Shown in pieces: positions 18,498 to 26,859 of a DNA stretch of 64,000 nt. Position numbers and translations under genes: made by a program. The number at the start of each line of letters is the position of its first letter. Positions within the stretch are counted from its first letter, which is position 1. The notes below the pieces were generated by a model. The model was not told where the DNA came from. It searched no databases and was given only the letters and a program-made list of their open reading frames with translations. The stretch is from assembly GCA_934728355.1 (NCBI GenBank), contig CAKVEA010000001.1:1-64000 (forward strand), given 5' to 3'. This DNA comes from an uncultured Eubacteriales bacterium. GTDB lineage: Bacteria; Bacillota; Clostridia; Oscillospirales; Acutalibacteraceae.

Positions 18498-18525
18498 TTG
18501 ACATATTTTATTTAATATGTATAAT
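18498..18525 (+). promoter_or_regulatory. Consensus sigma-A promoter of the leader/zinc-ribbon cluster
   Basis: TTGACA at 18498-18503 and TATAAT at 18520-18525 are both perfect hexamers, 16 bp apart. The first gene starts at 18560 behind a TTTTAGGAGGTATAAAAA ribosome binding site region. This predicts strong expression. Confidence 0.75.
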
Positions 18526-18559
18526 ATAGTAGTGAATTTAATTTTAGGAGGTATAAAAA

Positions 18560-18847
18560 ATGGAAAAAAACAAAAATTCAAGAGAAAAATTAAATGAACA
18601 ACAGTCAGAAAAAATTTCCGGAGGATTCATTCGAAACCGAGAGGATGGAATATTTATAGATAAGGAAAGTGGAAATAAATATAAATCATACTGCGATTTT
18701 TGCGGTAGAGAAATAGAAGGCCGAGGTGCGTTTTTAGTACCCGGAAGACGAACTGCATGTATATATTGCTATGAGAAACTTAATAAAATGAATCCTAATG
18801 ATTTCAAAGCTGACCTTTCTGACCTTTCTAACAACGAATTCGCATAA
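18560..18847 (+). CDS. Double-glycine-leader zinc-ribbon peptide 1 (95 aa)
   Basis: No family recognised. Residues 1-22 look like a bacteriocin-type leader ending in ISGG, of the LxxEx(n)(I/V)SGG form cut by C39-type peptidases in other systems. The 73-residue core holds YCDFCGREIEGRGAF and ACIYCYEKL, giving a Cys4 pattern CX2C-X18-CX2C that should bind one zinc. There is an acidic tail with the repeat DLSDLS. The ribosome binding site (AGGAGG) is strong. It is the first of three tandem homologues; the second starts 18 bp later. Mature function could be signalling, antimicrobial or intracellular zinc-finger activity. No peptidase-transporter is present in this window. Confidence 0.85.
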   Translation: MEKNKNSREKLNEQQSEKISGGFIRNREDGIFIDKESGNKYKSYCDFCGREIEGRGAFLVPGRRTACIYCYEKLNKMNPNDFKADLSDLSNNEFA

Positions 18848-18864
18848 ATAAGGAGGAAAATAAA

Positions 18865-19152
18865 ATGATAGAAAACGAAAACTTAAAAAAAGAATTAAAT
18901 GAGGAAGAAATGGATAAAGTTTCCGGAGGATTCACTAGAAACAACGATAATGGGGTATTTATAAACGAAGATGGAAAGAGATATAATTTATATTGCGATT
19001 ATTGCAATAGAAAAATAAAAGACCGAGGTGCGTTTTCAACACCCAAAGGAAAACATGCTTGCATACGTTGTTATGAGAAACTTCACAAAACAGATGATGA
19101 ATGGTTTGAAGGTTACCCTCATAGTCTGATTGACGACGAACTCGCATACTAA
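18865..19152 (+). CDS. Double-glycine-leader zinc-ribbon peptide 2 (95 aa)
   Basis: This is a close paralogue of the preceding gene, with identical length, leader length (22 residues, ending KVSGG) and cysteine spacing (CX2C-X18-CX2C in YCDYCNRKIKDRGAF and ACIRCYEKL). Both proteins share GRGAF/DRGAF and CYEKL, and both end in a similar acidic stretch (NNEFA, DDELAY). An AGGAGG ribosome binding site precedes ATG at 18865. The DNA around the leader end is nearly identical in the two copies, which points to tandem duplication. It is translated with its neighbours from one mRNA. Confidence 0.85.
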   Translation: MIENENLKKELNEEEMDKVSGGFTRNNDNGVFINEDGKRYNLYCDYCNRKIKDRGAFSTPKGKHACIRCYEKLHKTDDEWFEGYPHSLIDDELAY

Positions 19153-19153
19153 A

Positions 19154-19363
19154 ATGGAAGAAAACGAAAACTTAAAAAAAGAATTAAATGAAAAGGATAC
19201 ACAAAATGTTTCAGGAGGATACACCTATACCACCAAAGATGATTGTGACTTCTGTGATAGAAAAAATTGTCGTGTTATAACAACAGATTCTTTAAATCAT
19301 GCTTGTTTAAAATGTTATTCGAAAATTTGTAAAATAAATAGAAAATATAATAAAGACATATAG
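19154..19363 (+). CDS. Double-glycine-leader zinc-ribbon peptide 3 (69 aa)
   Basis: The ATG at 19154, two bases after the previous stop codon, is preferred over an upstream in-frame ATG at 19130. It gives a 22-residue leader (MEENENLKKELNEKDTQNVS followed by GG) that aligns exactly with that of peptide 2. No independent ribosome binding site is visible, so translational coupling is likely. The core is shorter: CDFC, then an extra Cys, then ACLKC, i.e. CX2C-X16-CX2C, and the acidic tail is replaced by a basic one. It shares the cluster promoter and terminator. Confidence 0.8.
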   Translation: MEENENLKKELNEKDTQNVSGGYTYTTKDDCDFCDRKNCRVITTDSLNHACLKCYSKICKINRKYNKDI

Positions 19364-19382
19364 TCATTATAATACAAATAAG

Positions 19383-19410
19383 AAAGACTACTCCTTTTGG
19401 AGTAGTCTTT
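19383..19410. terminator. Bidirectional terminator between peptide cluster and tuf
   Basis: A 12-bp perfect stem (AAAGACTACTCC at 19383-19394, GGAGTAGTCTTT at 19399-19410) with a TTTT loop sits between convergent genes. T-rich tails occur on both strands, so it serves the peptide cluster on plus and tuf on minus. Confidence 0.85.
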
Positions 19411-19422
19411 CCTACTTTAAAA

Positions 19423-20625
19423 CTATTCGATAATTTCTGTTACAACACCTGAACCAACTGTTCTGCCGCCTTCACGAATAGCAAAACGGAGTCCTTCTTC
19501 AATTGCGATAGGAGTAATTAGTTCAACTTCCATTACAACGTTATCGCCAGGCATGCACATTTCTGTACCTTCCGGAAGTTTGATAACACCTGTTACGTCT
19601 GTTGTTCTGAAATAGAACTGAGGACGATAATTGTTAAAGAATGGAGTATGACGTCCGCCTTCATCTTTGGTCAATACATAAACTTGACCTTTGAATTTGG
19701 TATGAGGATGAATTGTTCCTGGTTTAGCAAGAACTTGACCACGTTGAATTTCATCTCTTTGAATACCACGTAAAAGAACACCTACGTTGTCGCCTGCTTC
19801 AGCATAATCGAGAAGTTTTCTGAACATTTCGATACCTGTAACAACAACTTTTTTCTTTTCTTCTGTAAGACCCACTAATTCTACTTCTTCACCCATTTTG
19901 AGTTGTCCACGTTCAACTCTACCTGTAGCAACTGTTCCACGACCTGTAATTGTGAAAACATCTTCAACAGGCATAAGGAATGGTTGATCTGCTTTTCTTT
20001 CAGGTGTAGGAATGAAGTTATCAACAGCTTCCATTAATTCAATAATGCATTTGTATTCTGGAGCTGCAGGATCTTTTGAAGTACTTTCAAGAACTTGAAG
20101 AGCCGATCCACGAATAATTGGGGTATCGTCACCCGGGAATTCGTATTCATTAAGAAGTTCACGAATTTCCATTTCTACGAGATCTAAAAGTTCAGGATCG
20201 TCTACTTGGTCAACTTTGTTCATGAAAACAACAATTTTAGGAACACCAACCTGACGTGCAAGTAAGATGTGTTCACGAGTCTGAGGCATAGGACCGTCAG
20301 CAGCTGAAACAACAAGGATTGCACCGTCCATTTGAGCTGCACCGGTAATCATGTTTTTAACATAGTCAGCATGGCCTGGGCAGTCAACGTGTGCATAGTG
20401 GCGAGATGCTGTTTGATATTCAACATGTGAAGTATTAATTGTAATACCACGTTCTCTTTCTTCAGGAGCTTTGTCGATATTTGAGTAATCAACAAATTCA
20501 GAATCTCCTTTAAGGTTAAGAACTTTAGTAATTGCAGCTGTAAGGGTTGTTTTACCGTGGTCAACGTGACCGATAGTACCAATGTTTACATGTGGCTTAC
20601 TTCTTTCAAATTTTGCTTTTGCCAT
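19423..20625 (-). CDS. tuf: Elongation factor Tu
   Basis: EF-Tu delivers aminoacyl-tRNA to the ribosome. The 400-aa protein has all GTPase motifs: GHVDHGKTT (G1), RGITI (G2), DCPGHADYV (G3), NKVD (G4), GSAL (G5), then domains 2 and 3. It is the last gene of the str operon (rpsL-rpsG-fusA-tuf) and also has its own promoter in the 142-bp gap after fusA. It ends at a strong bidirectional terminator. Confidence 0.99.
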   Translation of the reverse strand: MAKAKFERSKPHVNIGTIGHVDHGKTTLTAAITKVLNLKGDSEFVDYSNIDKAPEERERGITINTSHVEYQTASRHYAHVDCPGHADYVKNMITGAAQMDGAILVVSAADGPMPQTREHILLARQVGVPKIVVFMNKVDQVDDPELLDLVEMEIRELLNEYEFPGDDTPIIRGSALQVLESTSKDPAAPEYKCIIELMEAVDNFIPTPERKADQPFLMPVEDVFTITGRGTVATGRVERGQLKMGEEVELVGLTEEKKKVVVTGIEMFRKLLDYAEAGDNVGVLLRGIQRDEIQRGQVLAKPGTIHPHTKFKGQVYVLTKDEGGRHTPFFNNYRPQFYFRTTDVTGVIKLPEGTEMCMPGDNVVMEVELITPIAIEEGLRFAIREGGRTVGSGVVTEIIE

Positions 20626-20671
20626 TATATTTTCCTCCCTTAAAAATTAAATAATCTAAATTACATGCTCA

Positions 20672-20700
20672 AGTGTAACATTTAAAATCTAAAAAGTCAA
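20672..20700 (-). promoter_or_regulatory. Separate tuf promoter (extended -10)
   Basis: On the minus strand TTGACT (20700-20695) and TACACT (20677-20672) are 17 bp apart, with a TG dinucleotide one base before the -10. This would let tuf be expressed above the rest of the str operon. Confidence 0.6.
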
Positions 20701-20767
20701 TTAAATTTTAAATGATTAAGCAAAAAATTCATGTTTTAAAATTACTACGACGGTAACTTAACTAAAA

Positions 20768-22846
20768 CTAGTCTTTCTTGCTACGAGATGCAATAATTTG
20801 CTCAGAAACAGATTTCGGAACTTCAGCATAATGACTTGGCTCCATTGTATATTGTCCTCTTCCCTGAGTTTTAGAACGCATATCTGTAGCATATCCAAAC
20901 ATTTCAGAAAGCGGGACCTGAGCATTGATTCTTTGAGCTCCGGAAACAGCTTCCATACCTTGAATCATACCACGACGAGAGTTAATATCTCCTATAACAT
21001 CTCCCATGTACTCTTCAGGAACAGTTACTGTGACTTTCATAATTGGCTCGAGAAGAACCGGGTCAGCTTTTCTCATTGCTGATTTAAATGCCATAGAACC
21101 GGCAATTTTAAATGCCATTTCAGATGAGTCAACTTCATGATAAGATCCATCATAAAGAGTTACTTTTACATCGACAACATTATATCCTGCAAGAACTCCT
21201 GAAAGCATAGCACCTTTAATACCGTTATCAACGGCAGGAATATATTCTTTCGGGATAGCTCCTCCGACGATTTCATTGACGAATTCGTAACCTTTTCCCG
21301 GATTTGGATCAACTTTAATCTTAACATGACCATATTGACCACGGCCACCTGACTGTATGGCATATTTTTCTTCAACGTCTGCACTCTTACGAATGGTCTC
21401 TTTATATGAAACTTGAGGTTTACCAACGTTTGCTTCAACTTTAAATTCACGAAGAAGTCTGTCAACGATAATTTCAAGGTGAAGCTCGCCCATTCCGGCG
21501 ATAATAGTTTGACCTGTTTCTTCATCTGTGTAAGCTTTAAATGTTGGATCTTCTTCTGCAAGTTTAGCAAGTCCCAGACCCATTTTTTCTTGTCCTGCTT
21601 TTGTTTTAGGCTCAATAGCAACACGAATAACAGGCTCCGGAAATTCCATAGATTCAAGAATTACAGGATGTTTTTCATCACAAAGAGTATCACCGGTTGT
21701 TGTATTTTTAAGTCCAACTGCAGCTGCAATGTCACCTGCATAAACTTTTTCTATATCTTGTCTATGATTTGAATGCATTTGAAGAATTCTTCCCATACGT
21801 TCATTGTTATCTTTTGTTGAGTTGTACACAGTAGATCCTGCAGACACAGTACCGGAGTAAACTCTAAAGAAACAAAGTTTTCCAACAAATGGGTCAACAG
21901 CGATTTTAAATGCAAGCGCTGCAAAAGGCTCTTCATCAGATGAATGTCTTTCAACTTCTTCTTCAGTTTCAGGATCGAATCCTTTAACCGGAGGAACATC
22001 AGTAGGTGAAGGCATAAAGTCAACTATAGCATCAAGAAGTTTTTGCACACCCTTGTTTTTATATGAAGTACCACAAGTTACAGGCACTGCAGTATTCGCA
22101 ATAGTTGCTTTTCTTAAGCAAGCTTTAATTTCTTCTACACTGATTTCTTCGCCTTCAAGATATTTTTCCATAATGGATTCATCTTGATCTGCTATGCATT
22201 CTATCATTTCTGCACGATATTTTTCAGCAAGTTCCTTCATATCTTCAGGAATTTCTTCAACTCTTACGTCTTTTCCGAGATCATCATAATAGACATCTGC
22301 TTTCATTTCAATAAGGTCGACAATACCTTTAAAGGTATCTTCTGCTCCTATCGGAAGCTGAATCGGAACGGCATTACATTTCAAACGTTCTTTCATCATT
22401 TTTACAACATTATAAAAATCTGCACCCATGATGTCCATTTTGTTAACATAAGCCATGCGAGGAACACTGTACTTATCAGCCTGACGCCAAACAGTTTCAG
22501 ACTGAGGTTCAACTCCGCCTTTTGCACAAAGAACAGTGACAGAACCGTCAAGTACACGAAGTGAACGTTCAACTTCGACTGTAAAATCAACGTGACCCGG
22601 GGTATCAATAATATTTATTCTGTGATTTTTCCAGAAACATGTTGTAGCAGCAGAAGTGATTGTAATACCACGTTCTTGCTCTTGGACCATCCAGTCCATT
22701 GTTGCTGCACCGTCATGAGTTTCACCAATTTTATGATTTATACCGGTATAAAACAAAATACGTTCTGTAGTTGTTGTTTTACCAGCATCAATGTGAGCCA
22801 TGATTCCTATGTTTCTGGTCATCTCCAGAGACACTTTTCTTGACAT
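20768..22846 (-). CDS. fusA: Elongation factor G
   Basis: EF-G drives translocation. The 692-aa length is standard. Visible motifs are AHIDAGKTTTTERIL (G1), ERGITITSAA (G2), DTPGHVDFTVEVERS (G3) and NKMD (G4), followed by domains II-V. It starts 87 bp after rpsG with its own ribosome binding site (AAAGGAGG). It is an ordinary member of the str operon. Several long reading frames on either strand inside it are shadows. Confidence 0.99.
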   Translation of the reverse strand: MSRKVSLEMTRNIGIMAHIDAGKTTTTERILFYTGINHKIGETHDGAATMDWMVQEQERGITITSAATTCFWKNHRINIIDTPGHVDFTVEVERSLRVLDGSVTVLCAKGGVEPQSETVWRQADKYSVPRMAYVNKMDIMGADFYNVVKMMKERLKCNAVPIQLPIGAEDTFKGIVDLIEMKADVYYDDLGKDVRVEEIPEDMKELAEKYRAEMIECIADQDESIMEKYLEGEEISVEEIKACLRKATIANTAVPVTCGTSYKNKGVQKLLDAIVDFMPSPTDVPPVKGFDPETEEEVERHSSDEEPFAALAFKIAVDPFVGKLCFFRVYSGTVSAGSTVYNSTKDNNERMGRILQMHSNHRQDIEKVYAGDIAAAVGLKNTTTGDTLCDEKHPVILESMEFPEPVIRVAIEPKTKAGQEKMGLGLAKLAEEDPTFKAYTDEETGQTIIAGMGELHLEIIVDRLLREFKVEANVGKPQVSYKETIRKSADVEEKYAIQSGGRGQYGHVKIKVDPNPGKGYEFVNEIVGGAIPKEYIPAVDNGIKGAMLSGVLAGYNVVDVKVTLYDGSYHEVDSSEMAFKIAGSMAFKSAMRKADPVLLEPIMKVTVTVPEEYMGDVIGDINSRRGMIQGMEAVSGAQRINAQVPLSEMFGYATDMRSKTQGRGQYTMEPSHYAEVPKSVSEQIIASRSKKD

Positions 22847-22933
22847 AATATCCTCCTTTTCAAAAAATTTAGTTTTATTTTAAGCATAAATAAATGTTTT
22901 ATACCTAAATTAAGGAAAATTTAGGCACAAATT

Positions 22934-23404
22934 TTACCAACGATAATGTGCAAATGCTTTGTTGGCTTCTGCCATTTTGTGTGTATCTTCACGTTTCTTA
23001 ACGGCTCCGCCTGTGCTCTTAATAGCATCGAGAATTTCTCCGGAAAGTCTTTTTATCATGGTTTTTTCTGAACGAAGTCTTGAATATTTTGTGAGCCATC
23101 TAAGACCAAGTGTTTGTCTTCTGTCTGCTCTTACTTCGATCGGAACCTGATAGGTAGCACCTCCAACACGGCGTGCTTTAACTTCGAGTGTAGGCATTAT
23201 GTTTTCCATAGCCTCTTCAAAAACCTCTAAAGGCTCTCTTCCTGTTTGTTCACGCACTATATCAAATGCTTTGTATACCACTTTTTGGGCTACTCCTCTT
23301 TTTCCGTCGAGCATGATGTTATTGATTAAACGAGTAACCAATTTTGAATTATAAATAGGATCTTGTAAAACATCACGTCTTGTAATTTTACCTCTTCTTG
23401 GCAT
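22934..23404 (-). CDS. rpsG: 30S ribosomal protein S7
   Basis: S7 nucleates assembly of the 30S head. The start is the ATG at 23404 (MPRRGKITRRDVL), preceded by GGGAGGGAAG; a longer open frame to 23503 adds 33 residues with no family support. The 156-aa length matches bacterial S7, and the C-terminus (EANKAFAHYRW) is typical. Confidence 0.98.
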   Translation of the reverse strand: MPRRGKITRRDVLQDPIYNSKLVTRLINNIMLDGKRGVAQKVVYKAFDIVREQTGREPLEVFEEAMENIMPTLEVKARRVGGATYQVPIEVRADRRQTLGLRWLTKYSRLRSEKTMIKRLSGEILDAIKSTGGAVKKREDTHKMAEANKAFAHYRW

Positions 23405-23556
23405 GTTTCTTCCCTCCCTCATAGTAGATGATATCATAGGTACTCGAAAGTAATTCAGCTTCCGTTTGCCAACACAAGAGAAATTTCTTAAAGTAATATA
23501 CAAAACACTCTTGCATTTGCGTAACTAAAAAGATTTATTTACTTTCTTGATTAATA

Positions 23557-23985
23557 CTATTTCTTAGCTGCTCCGGCTTTTGGACGTTTTGCACCGTATT
23601 TAGAACGAGCCTGCATACGTTTTGCAACACCTTGAGCATCGAGTGTACCTCTTATAATGTGGTAACGCACACCAGGTAAGTCCTTAACACGTCCACCTCT
23701 TATAAGAACAACACTGTGCTCTTGAAGATTATGTCCTATTCCCGGAATATAAGAAGTTACTTCTAAACCGTTTGAAAGACGAACCCTTGCAATTTTTCTA
23801 AGTGCTGAGTTAGGTTTCTTAGGAGTTGCTGTTTTAACAGCTGTACAAACCCCTCTCTTTTGCGGAGAGTTCTGGTCTATAGACTCTCTTTTCTTAGAGT
23901 TCCATCCCTTTAAAAGTGCAGGAGCCTTTGCTTTTCTTTCTTGGCTTTTTCTTCCTTTACGGACTAACTGATTAAATGTTGGCAT
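23557..23985 (-). CDS. rpsL: 30S ribosomal protein S12
   Basis: S12 acts in decoding fidelity. The start is ATG at 23985 (MPTFNQLVRKGR) with the ribosome binding site GAGGAGGTGTGAT; upstream in-frame codons are not supported. The 142-aa length is normal. The streptomycin-site region TPKKPNSALRK and GGRVKDLPGVRYH are conserved; both lysines typical of streptomycin-sensitive S12 are present. First gene of the str operon. Confidence 0.98.
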   Translation of the reverse strand: MPTFNQLVRKGRKSQERKAKAPALLKGWNSKKRESIDQNSPQKRGVCTAVKTATPKKPNSALRKIARVRLSNGLEVTSYIPGIGHNLQEHSVVLIRGGRVKDLPGVRYHIIRGTLDAQGVAKRMQARSKYGAKRPKAGAAKK

Positions 23986-24057
23986 ATCACACCTCCTCAT
24001 TAAAGTTAAAAAATATTAGTGAATCGAGTTTAATTTAAAATCTCGACACACTGCATT

Positions 24058-24087
24058 ATTCTAACACATATTGAATTAATTTGTCAA
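24058..24087 (-). promoter_or_regulatory. str operon promoter (extended -10)
   Basis: On the minus strand a perfect TTGACA (24087-24082) lies 18 bp from TAGAAT (24063-24058), with a TG one base before the -10. The leader before rpsL is about 65 nt. Confidence 0.7.
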
Positions 24088-24208
24088 GAGATATCTTGAA
24101 AACACAAGTCTTTACTTTGAATTACTTATTTTAATACTATTATTCATTCTTTAATTCAATCGATGAAATACCACTTGTTTGTAAAAATTTTTCTCTCGAA
24201 AATATATC

Positions 24209-24239
24209 AAAAGCTTGTATCACAAAGACACAAGCTTTT
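24209..24239 (-). terminator. Terminator-like hairpin after the exported AAA+ gene
   Basis: AAAAGCTTGT (24209-24218) pairs perfectly with ACAAGCTTTT (24230-24239). It lies 33 bp after the minus-strand stop codon. The U tract is partly inside the stem. Confidence 0.6.
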
Positions 24240-24271
24240 ATTAGTACTTAAATTATAAGTATGGTGGAATA

Positions 24272-26212
24272 TTAATAATATTTTATAATTTTTTCTATAT
24301 CTCTCTTATAAAGAACTATGTCGGATAAAAATGAAGCTCCACTATCAGTCATTCTTTGTTGAACAGCCAACTCAACTGCTCTTGTAATGTCTGCTCCTGT
24401 TTTACCTCGGAATTTAGCAGCCAAAGAGCTTGCCATTGATTCTATTGTTTGTCCTTCTTCAAATCTATAACCTTTCAAATTAGCCATCAATATTTTCTTT
24501 AAATCCGATTCCGAAGGAATAGCAACCTCAACAGATTGCTCAAGTCTTTCTGAACGTTTCACTGCAAGATCAACTGCCAAAGGTAAATTTGTAGTTGCAA
24601 GAATTACAACACCATCTGACGGTTTTAATTCATCCAGTTCACTTAAAAGGGTTACTGTTTCTTTAGTTGTAGCAGGATCGCCTGACGGAGAATCCTGTCT
24701 GTGTCCTCCTAAAGCATCTATTTCATCAATTAAAAGAACTACTATTGCATCTTTTTTGAACTTATTTCCGTTTTCATCAACTTCATTACGTCTGTTTACT
24801 GCCAAATCTTTTGCATATTTAAATTTGCTCTTGATTTCCGAAACCATATTGTCATTTCCATTTTCAGTGTGCTTTTTAAGAACAACTATATCACATTTTT
24901 CAGCAGCAGCCATAGCCTTAACCATTGTAGTTTTCCCTGTTCCGGGTTTACCGTACAAAATTATTCCTTTTGAAGGTTTTATTTTATTTCCCATTCTGAC
25001 TGCTTTTCGATGTTGTTCCAATAGATTGTGAATATCGCTCTTTATATTGTCATATCCACCAATAACCTCATCAATTGAAAGCTTTCCTTCTCTTAACATA
25101 TCACATTGCTTATCGAAATCATGCATATCTACTAATTTACGTTCATCTTCTATTTTTTTCTTGTGTTCACTAACAATCTTATTTTTTATTGAGATATTTC
25201 TTTCGCATTTTTTTTCAAATAAACGTTTTGTTGTTTGAAAACGTCCGACTTGCTCAATTCTAGTTATTTGGTTAATCTTTTCTCTAAGAGGCTCCATCTC
25301 TTTAAATAGTTCGTTCTTTATAGAATCAACTTTTTCTTTTGCTTCATTATTTCCGTCCAAATCACACATAGCAAATTGTTCTGAAATACTTTTTTTCTTT
25401 TCCTCGAGCCAATTTTTAAACTCTTCTTTAGCATCATCTATGTATTTTTGTTGAATATCTTTCTTTGTTTGAATTATAGCATTAATCAATTCAGTAATTT
25501 GAGCTTCAAAGTGAACTATTTCTTCCCTAATATCATTAAAAACACCCTCGATGTTTGATGAAAGTATGCTAAAATCTTCACTTCTTAATTTAGCAGGAAA
25601 AATCACATTACAAATACTGTTTTTAATTCCCAATGCTTTGTTTTTAACAGTAGTTACTTCTCCTTCAAAAATTTGAGATTCTTCACCTAAGTCTTTTAAA
25701 TAAGACTCTAATTGTTCCATTTTTCCGTCAACTGATTTTATAAGACTTTCTTTATATTCCAAAAATTCTTTATTCTGTTCCGCTTCAATTTCCTGTGAAC
25801 CTTTTGGGTTAGTTTTTTCTTGCAATTCTTTAATGTACCTGTCTATCTTTTTATCTAATTTTTCAACAAGTTTCATATCATCTTCATAAGCATGAAACTT
25901 TCCGTTTGAAAAAAATGACCCATTTACTTTCGACTGAACTGTTAACTCAAGATTGTCAACCTTATCTTCAAATTTCGAAAGTTGCCTGTCCTTAGAATCA
26001 ATTTTTCTGCCTTCGTCAATCTTCTTTCTGCATTTTTTAATTCTCAAGTCAAATTCTTTTTTTATTTTTGCAACGTCACTTGCAGTATAAATCAGACCGA
26101 TGAGCGGTACATTGACAGACGCACTAACATTTGGAGTAAAACAAGTCGAACTCAAAAATGTAGCACTGCATAATAATAAAGCAGCTATTTTATTTTTAGA
26201 ATTTCTGACCAT
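24272..26212 (-). CDS. AAA+ ATPase with signal peptide and coiled coil (646 aa)
   Basis: The N-terminus is a classical signal peptide: charged MVRNSKNK, a hydrophobic run ALLLCSATFLSS, then a plausible cleavage site after VSA near residue 32. Residues 45-370 are long charged helices, probably coiled coil. The C-terminal 230 residues are a AAA+ module of the FtsH/spastin-like type: Walker A YGKPGTGKTTMV near 419, Walker B LLIDEIDALGG near 495, sensor 1 ATTNLP and arginine-rich KRSERLEQ near 552, then a helical lid (RGKTGADITRAVELA). There is no protease domain. An exported AAA+ ATPase is unusual because periplasm and medium lack ATP. It is monocistronic with its own promoter. The substrate is unknown. 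Confidence 0.85.
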   Translation of the reverse strand: MVRNSKNKIAALLLCSATFLSSTCFTPNVSASVNVPLIGLIYTASDVAKIKKEFDLRIKKCRKKIDEGRKIDSKDRQLSKFEDKVDNLELTVQSKVNGSFFSNGKFHAYEDDMKLVEKLDKKIDRYIKELQEKTNPKGSQEIEAEQNKEFLEYKESLIKSVDGKMEQLESYLKDLGEESQIFEGEVTTVKNKALGIKNSICNVIFPAKLRSEDFSILSSNIEGVFNDIREEIVHFEAQITELINAIIQTKKDIQQKYIDDAKEEFKNWLEEKKKSISEQFAMCDLDGNNEAKEKVDSIKNELFKEMEPLREKINQITRIEQVGRFQTTKRLFEKKCERNISIKNKIVSEHKKKIEDERKLVDMHDFDKQCDMLREGKLSIDEVIGGYDNIKSDIHNLLEQHRKAVRMGNKIKPSKGIILYGKPGTGKTTMVKAMAAAEKCDIVVLKKHTENGNDNMVSEIKSKFKYAKDLAVNRRNEVDENGNKFKKDAIVVLLIDEIDALGGHRQDSPSGDPATTKETVTLLSELDELKPSDGVVILATTNLPLAVDLAVKRSERLEQSVEVAIPSESDLKKILMANLKGYRFEEGQTIESMASSLAAKFRGKTGADITRAVELAVQQRMTDSGASFLSDIVLYKRDIEKIIKYY

Positions 26213-26221
26213 ATTATCTTC

Positions 26222-26267
26222 GGCAACACACTTACAATTAAATTTATAAAATTTTTCCTTTGTTGCC
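26222..26267 (-). other. Leader hairpin before the exported AAA+ start codon
   Basis: In the transcript, GGCAACA (26267-26261) can pair with TGTTGCC (26228-26222), closing a 32-nt AT-rich loop whose 3' arm ends 9 nt before the ATG. The only good purine-rich ribosome binding sequence (AAGGAAAA) lies inside the loop. A role in translation control is speculative. Confidence 0.3.
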
Positions 26268-26319
26268 TTAAACCCCCTAAATATTTATTTAAAACTTATT
26301 GTTAAAGTTTCACAGACCG

Positions 26320-26348
26320 ATAGTATCACAAGGAAATTACTTTGTAAA
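26320..26348 (-). promoter_or_regulatory. Promoter of the exported AAA+ gene (extended -10)
   Basis: On the minus strand TTTACA (26348-26343) and TACTAT (26325-26320) are 17 bp apart with a TG one base upstream of the -10. The expected leader is about 100 nt. Confidence 0.55.
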
Positions 26349-26772
26349 TAGTTAAATTAAAAAAGTTTAAAGAAATATATTATTTTCCAAATGTTTGTCT
26401 ACAATAAATAATTTTTTAAAAAATCAACTGTTTTTTACCATATTTCTTGCCATCAAATTTAATATTTTATAATTAAATCTGTCATTATAATTATTTTGAA
26501 CATCAAATAATATTAAAAATGCTCTGGGTAATTATGTTTTTAAATAAGTTTTAAATAAATACATTATTAACCTAAAATATTTTATTTTGAAGTATTTTAG
26601 AACAAAATATATAATTAATTATTTTATTTGTTAATTTTTAAATATAATATATGGTATATTTTCTAATTATATTGAGGTATATAACTTCAATAATCCAAAA
26701 ATAAAATTTTTATTCTTAAAATGGTTTAAGATTATAAAATTAAAATTTATGAAATTCTTTTCATGTCATAAC
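26349..26772. other. AT-rich intergenic stretch with no gene seen
   Basis: This about 420-bp stretch between the two divergent promoters is extremely AT-rich. I see no reading frame with a ribosome binding site, no strong hairpin with a U tract, no tRNA and no repeat array. TTGCCA (26447-26452) and TATAAT (26468-26473) with a short 15-bp spacer are a weak extra promoter candidate. Confidence 0.5.
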
Positions 26773-26801
26773 TTGTTTAATCTAAAAATAATTATTATAA
26801 T
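26773..26801 (+). promoter_or_regulatory. Probable promoter of the spoVD-mraY-ftsW-murG cluster
   Basis: TTGTTT at 26773-26778 and a perfect TATAAT at 26796-26801 are 17 bp apart. The leader to the TTG start of spoVD is about 50 nt. Confidence 0.5.
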
Positions 26802-26859
26802 AAGTTTTACTGGCTTTACAAAAAAACAGATAATCTAAAATTTTGGCGAGGTGTAAAAT

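Noticed and set aside
18560..19363. Toxin-antitoxin or phage origin for the small protein cluster
   Set aside because: The three proteins are homologous to each other rather than forming two partner types, and no phage or integrase genes are nearby.
21166..22608. Long alternative frames inside fusA
   Set aside because: They overlap a fully conserved EF-G gene, start without ribosome binding sites and have compositions typical of off-frame translation.
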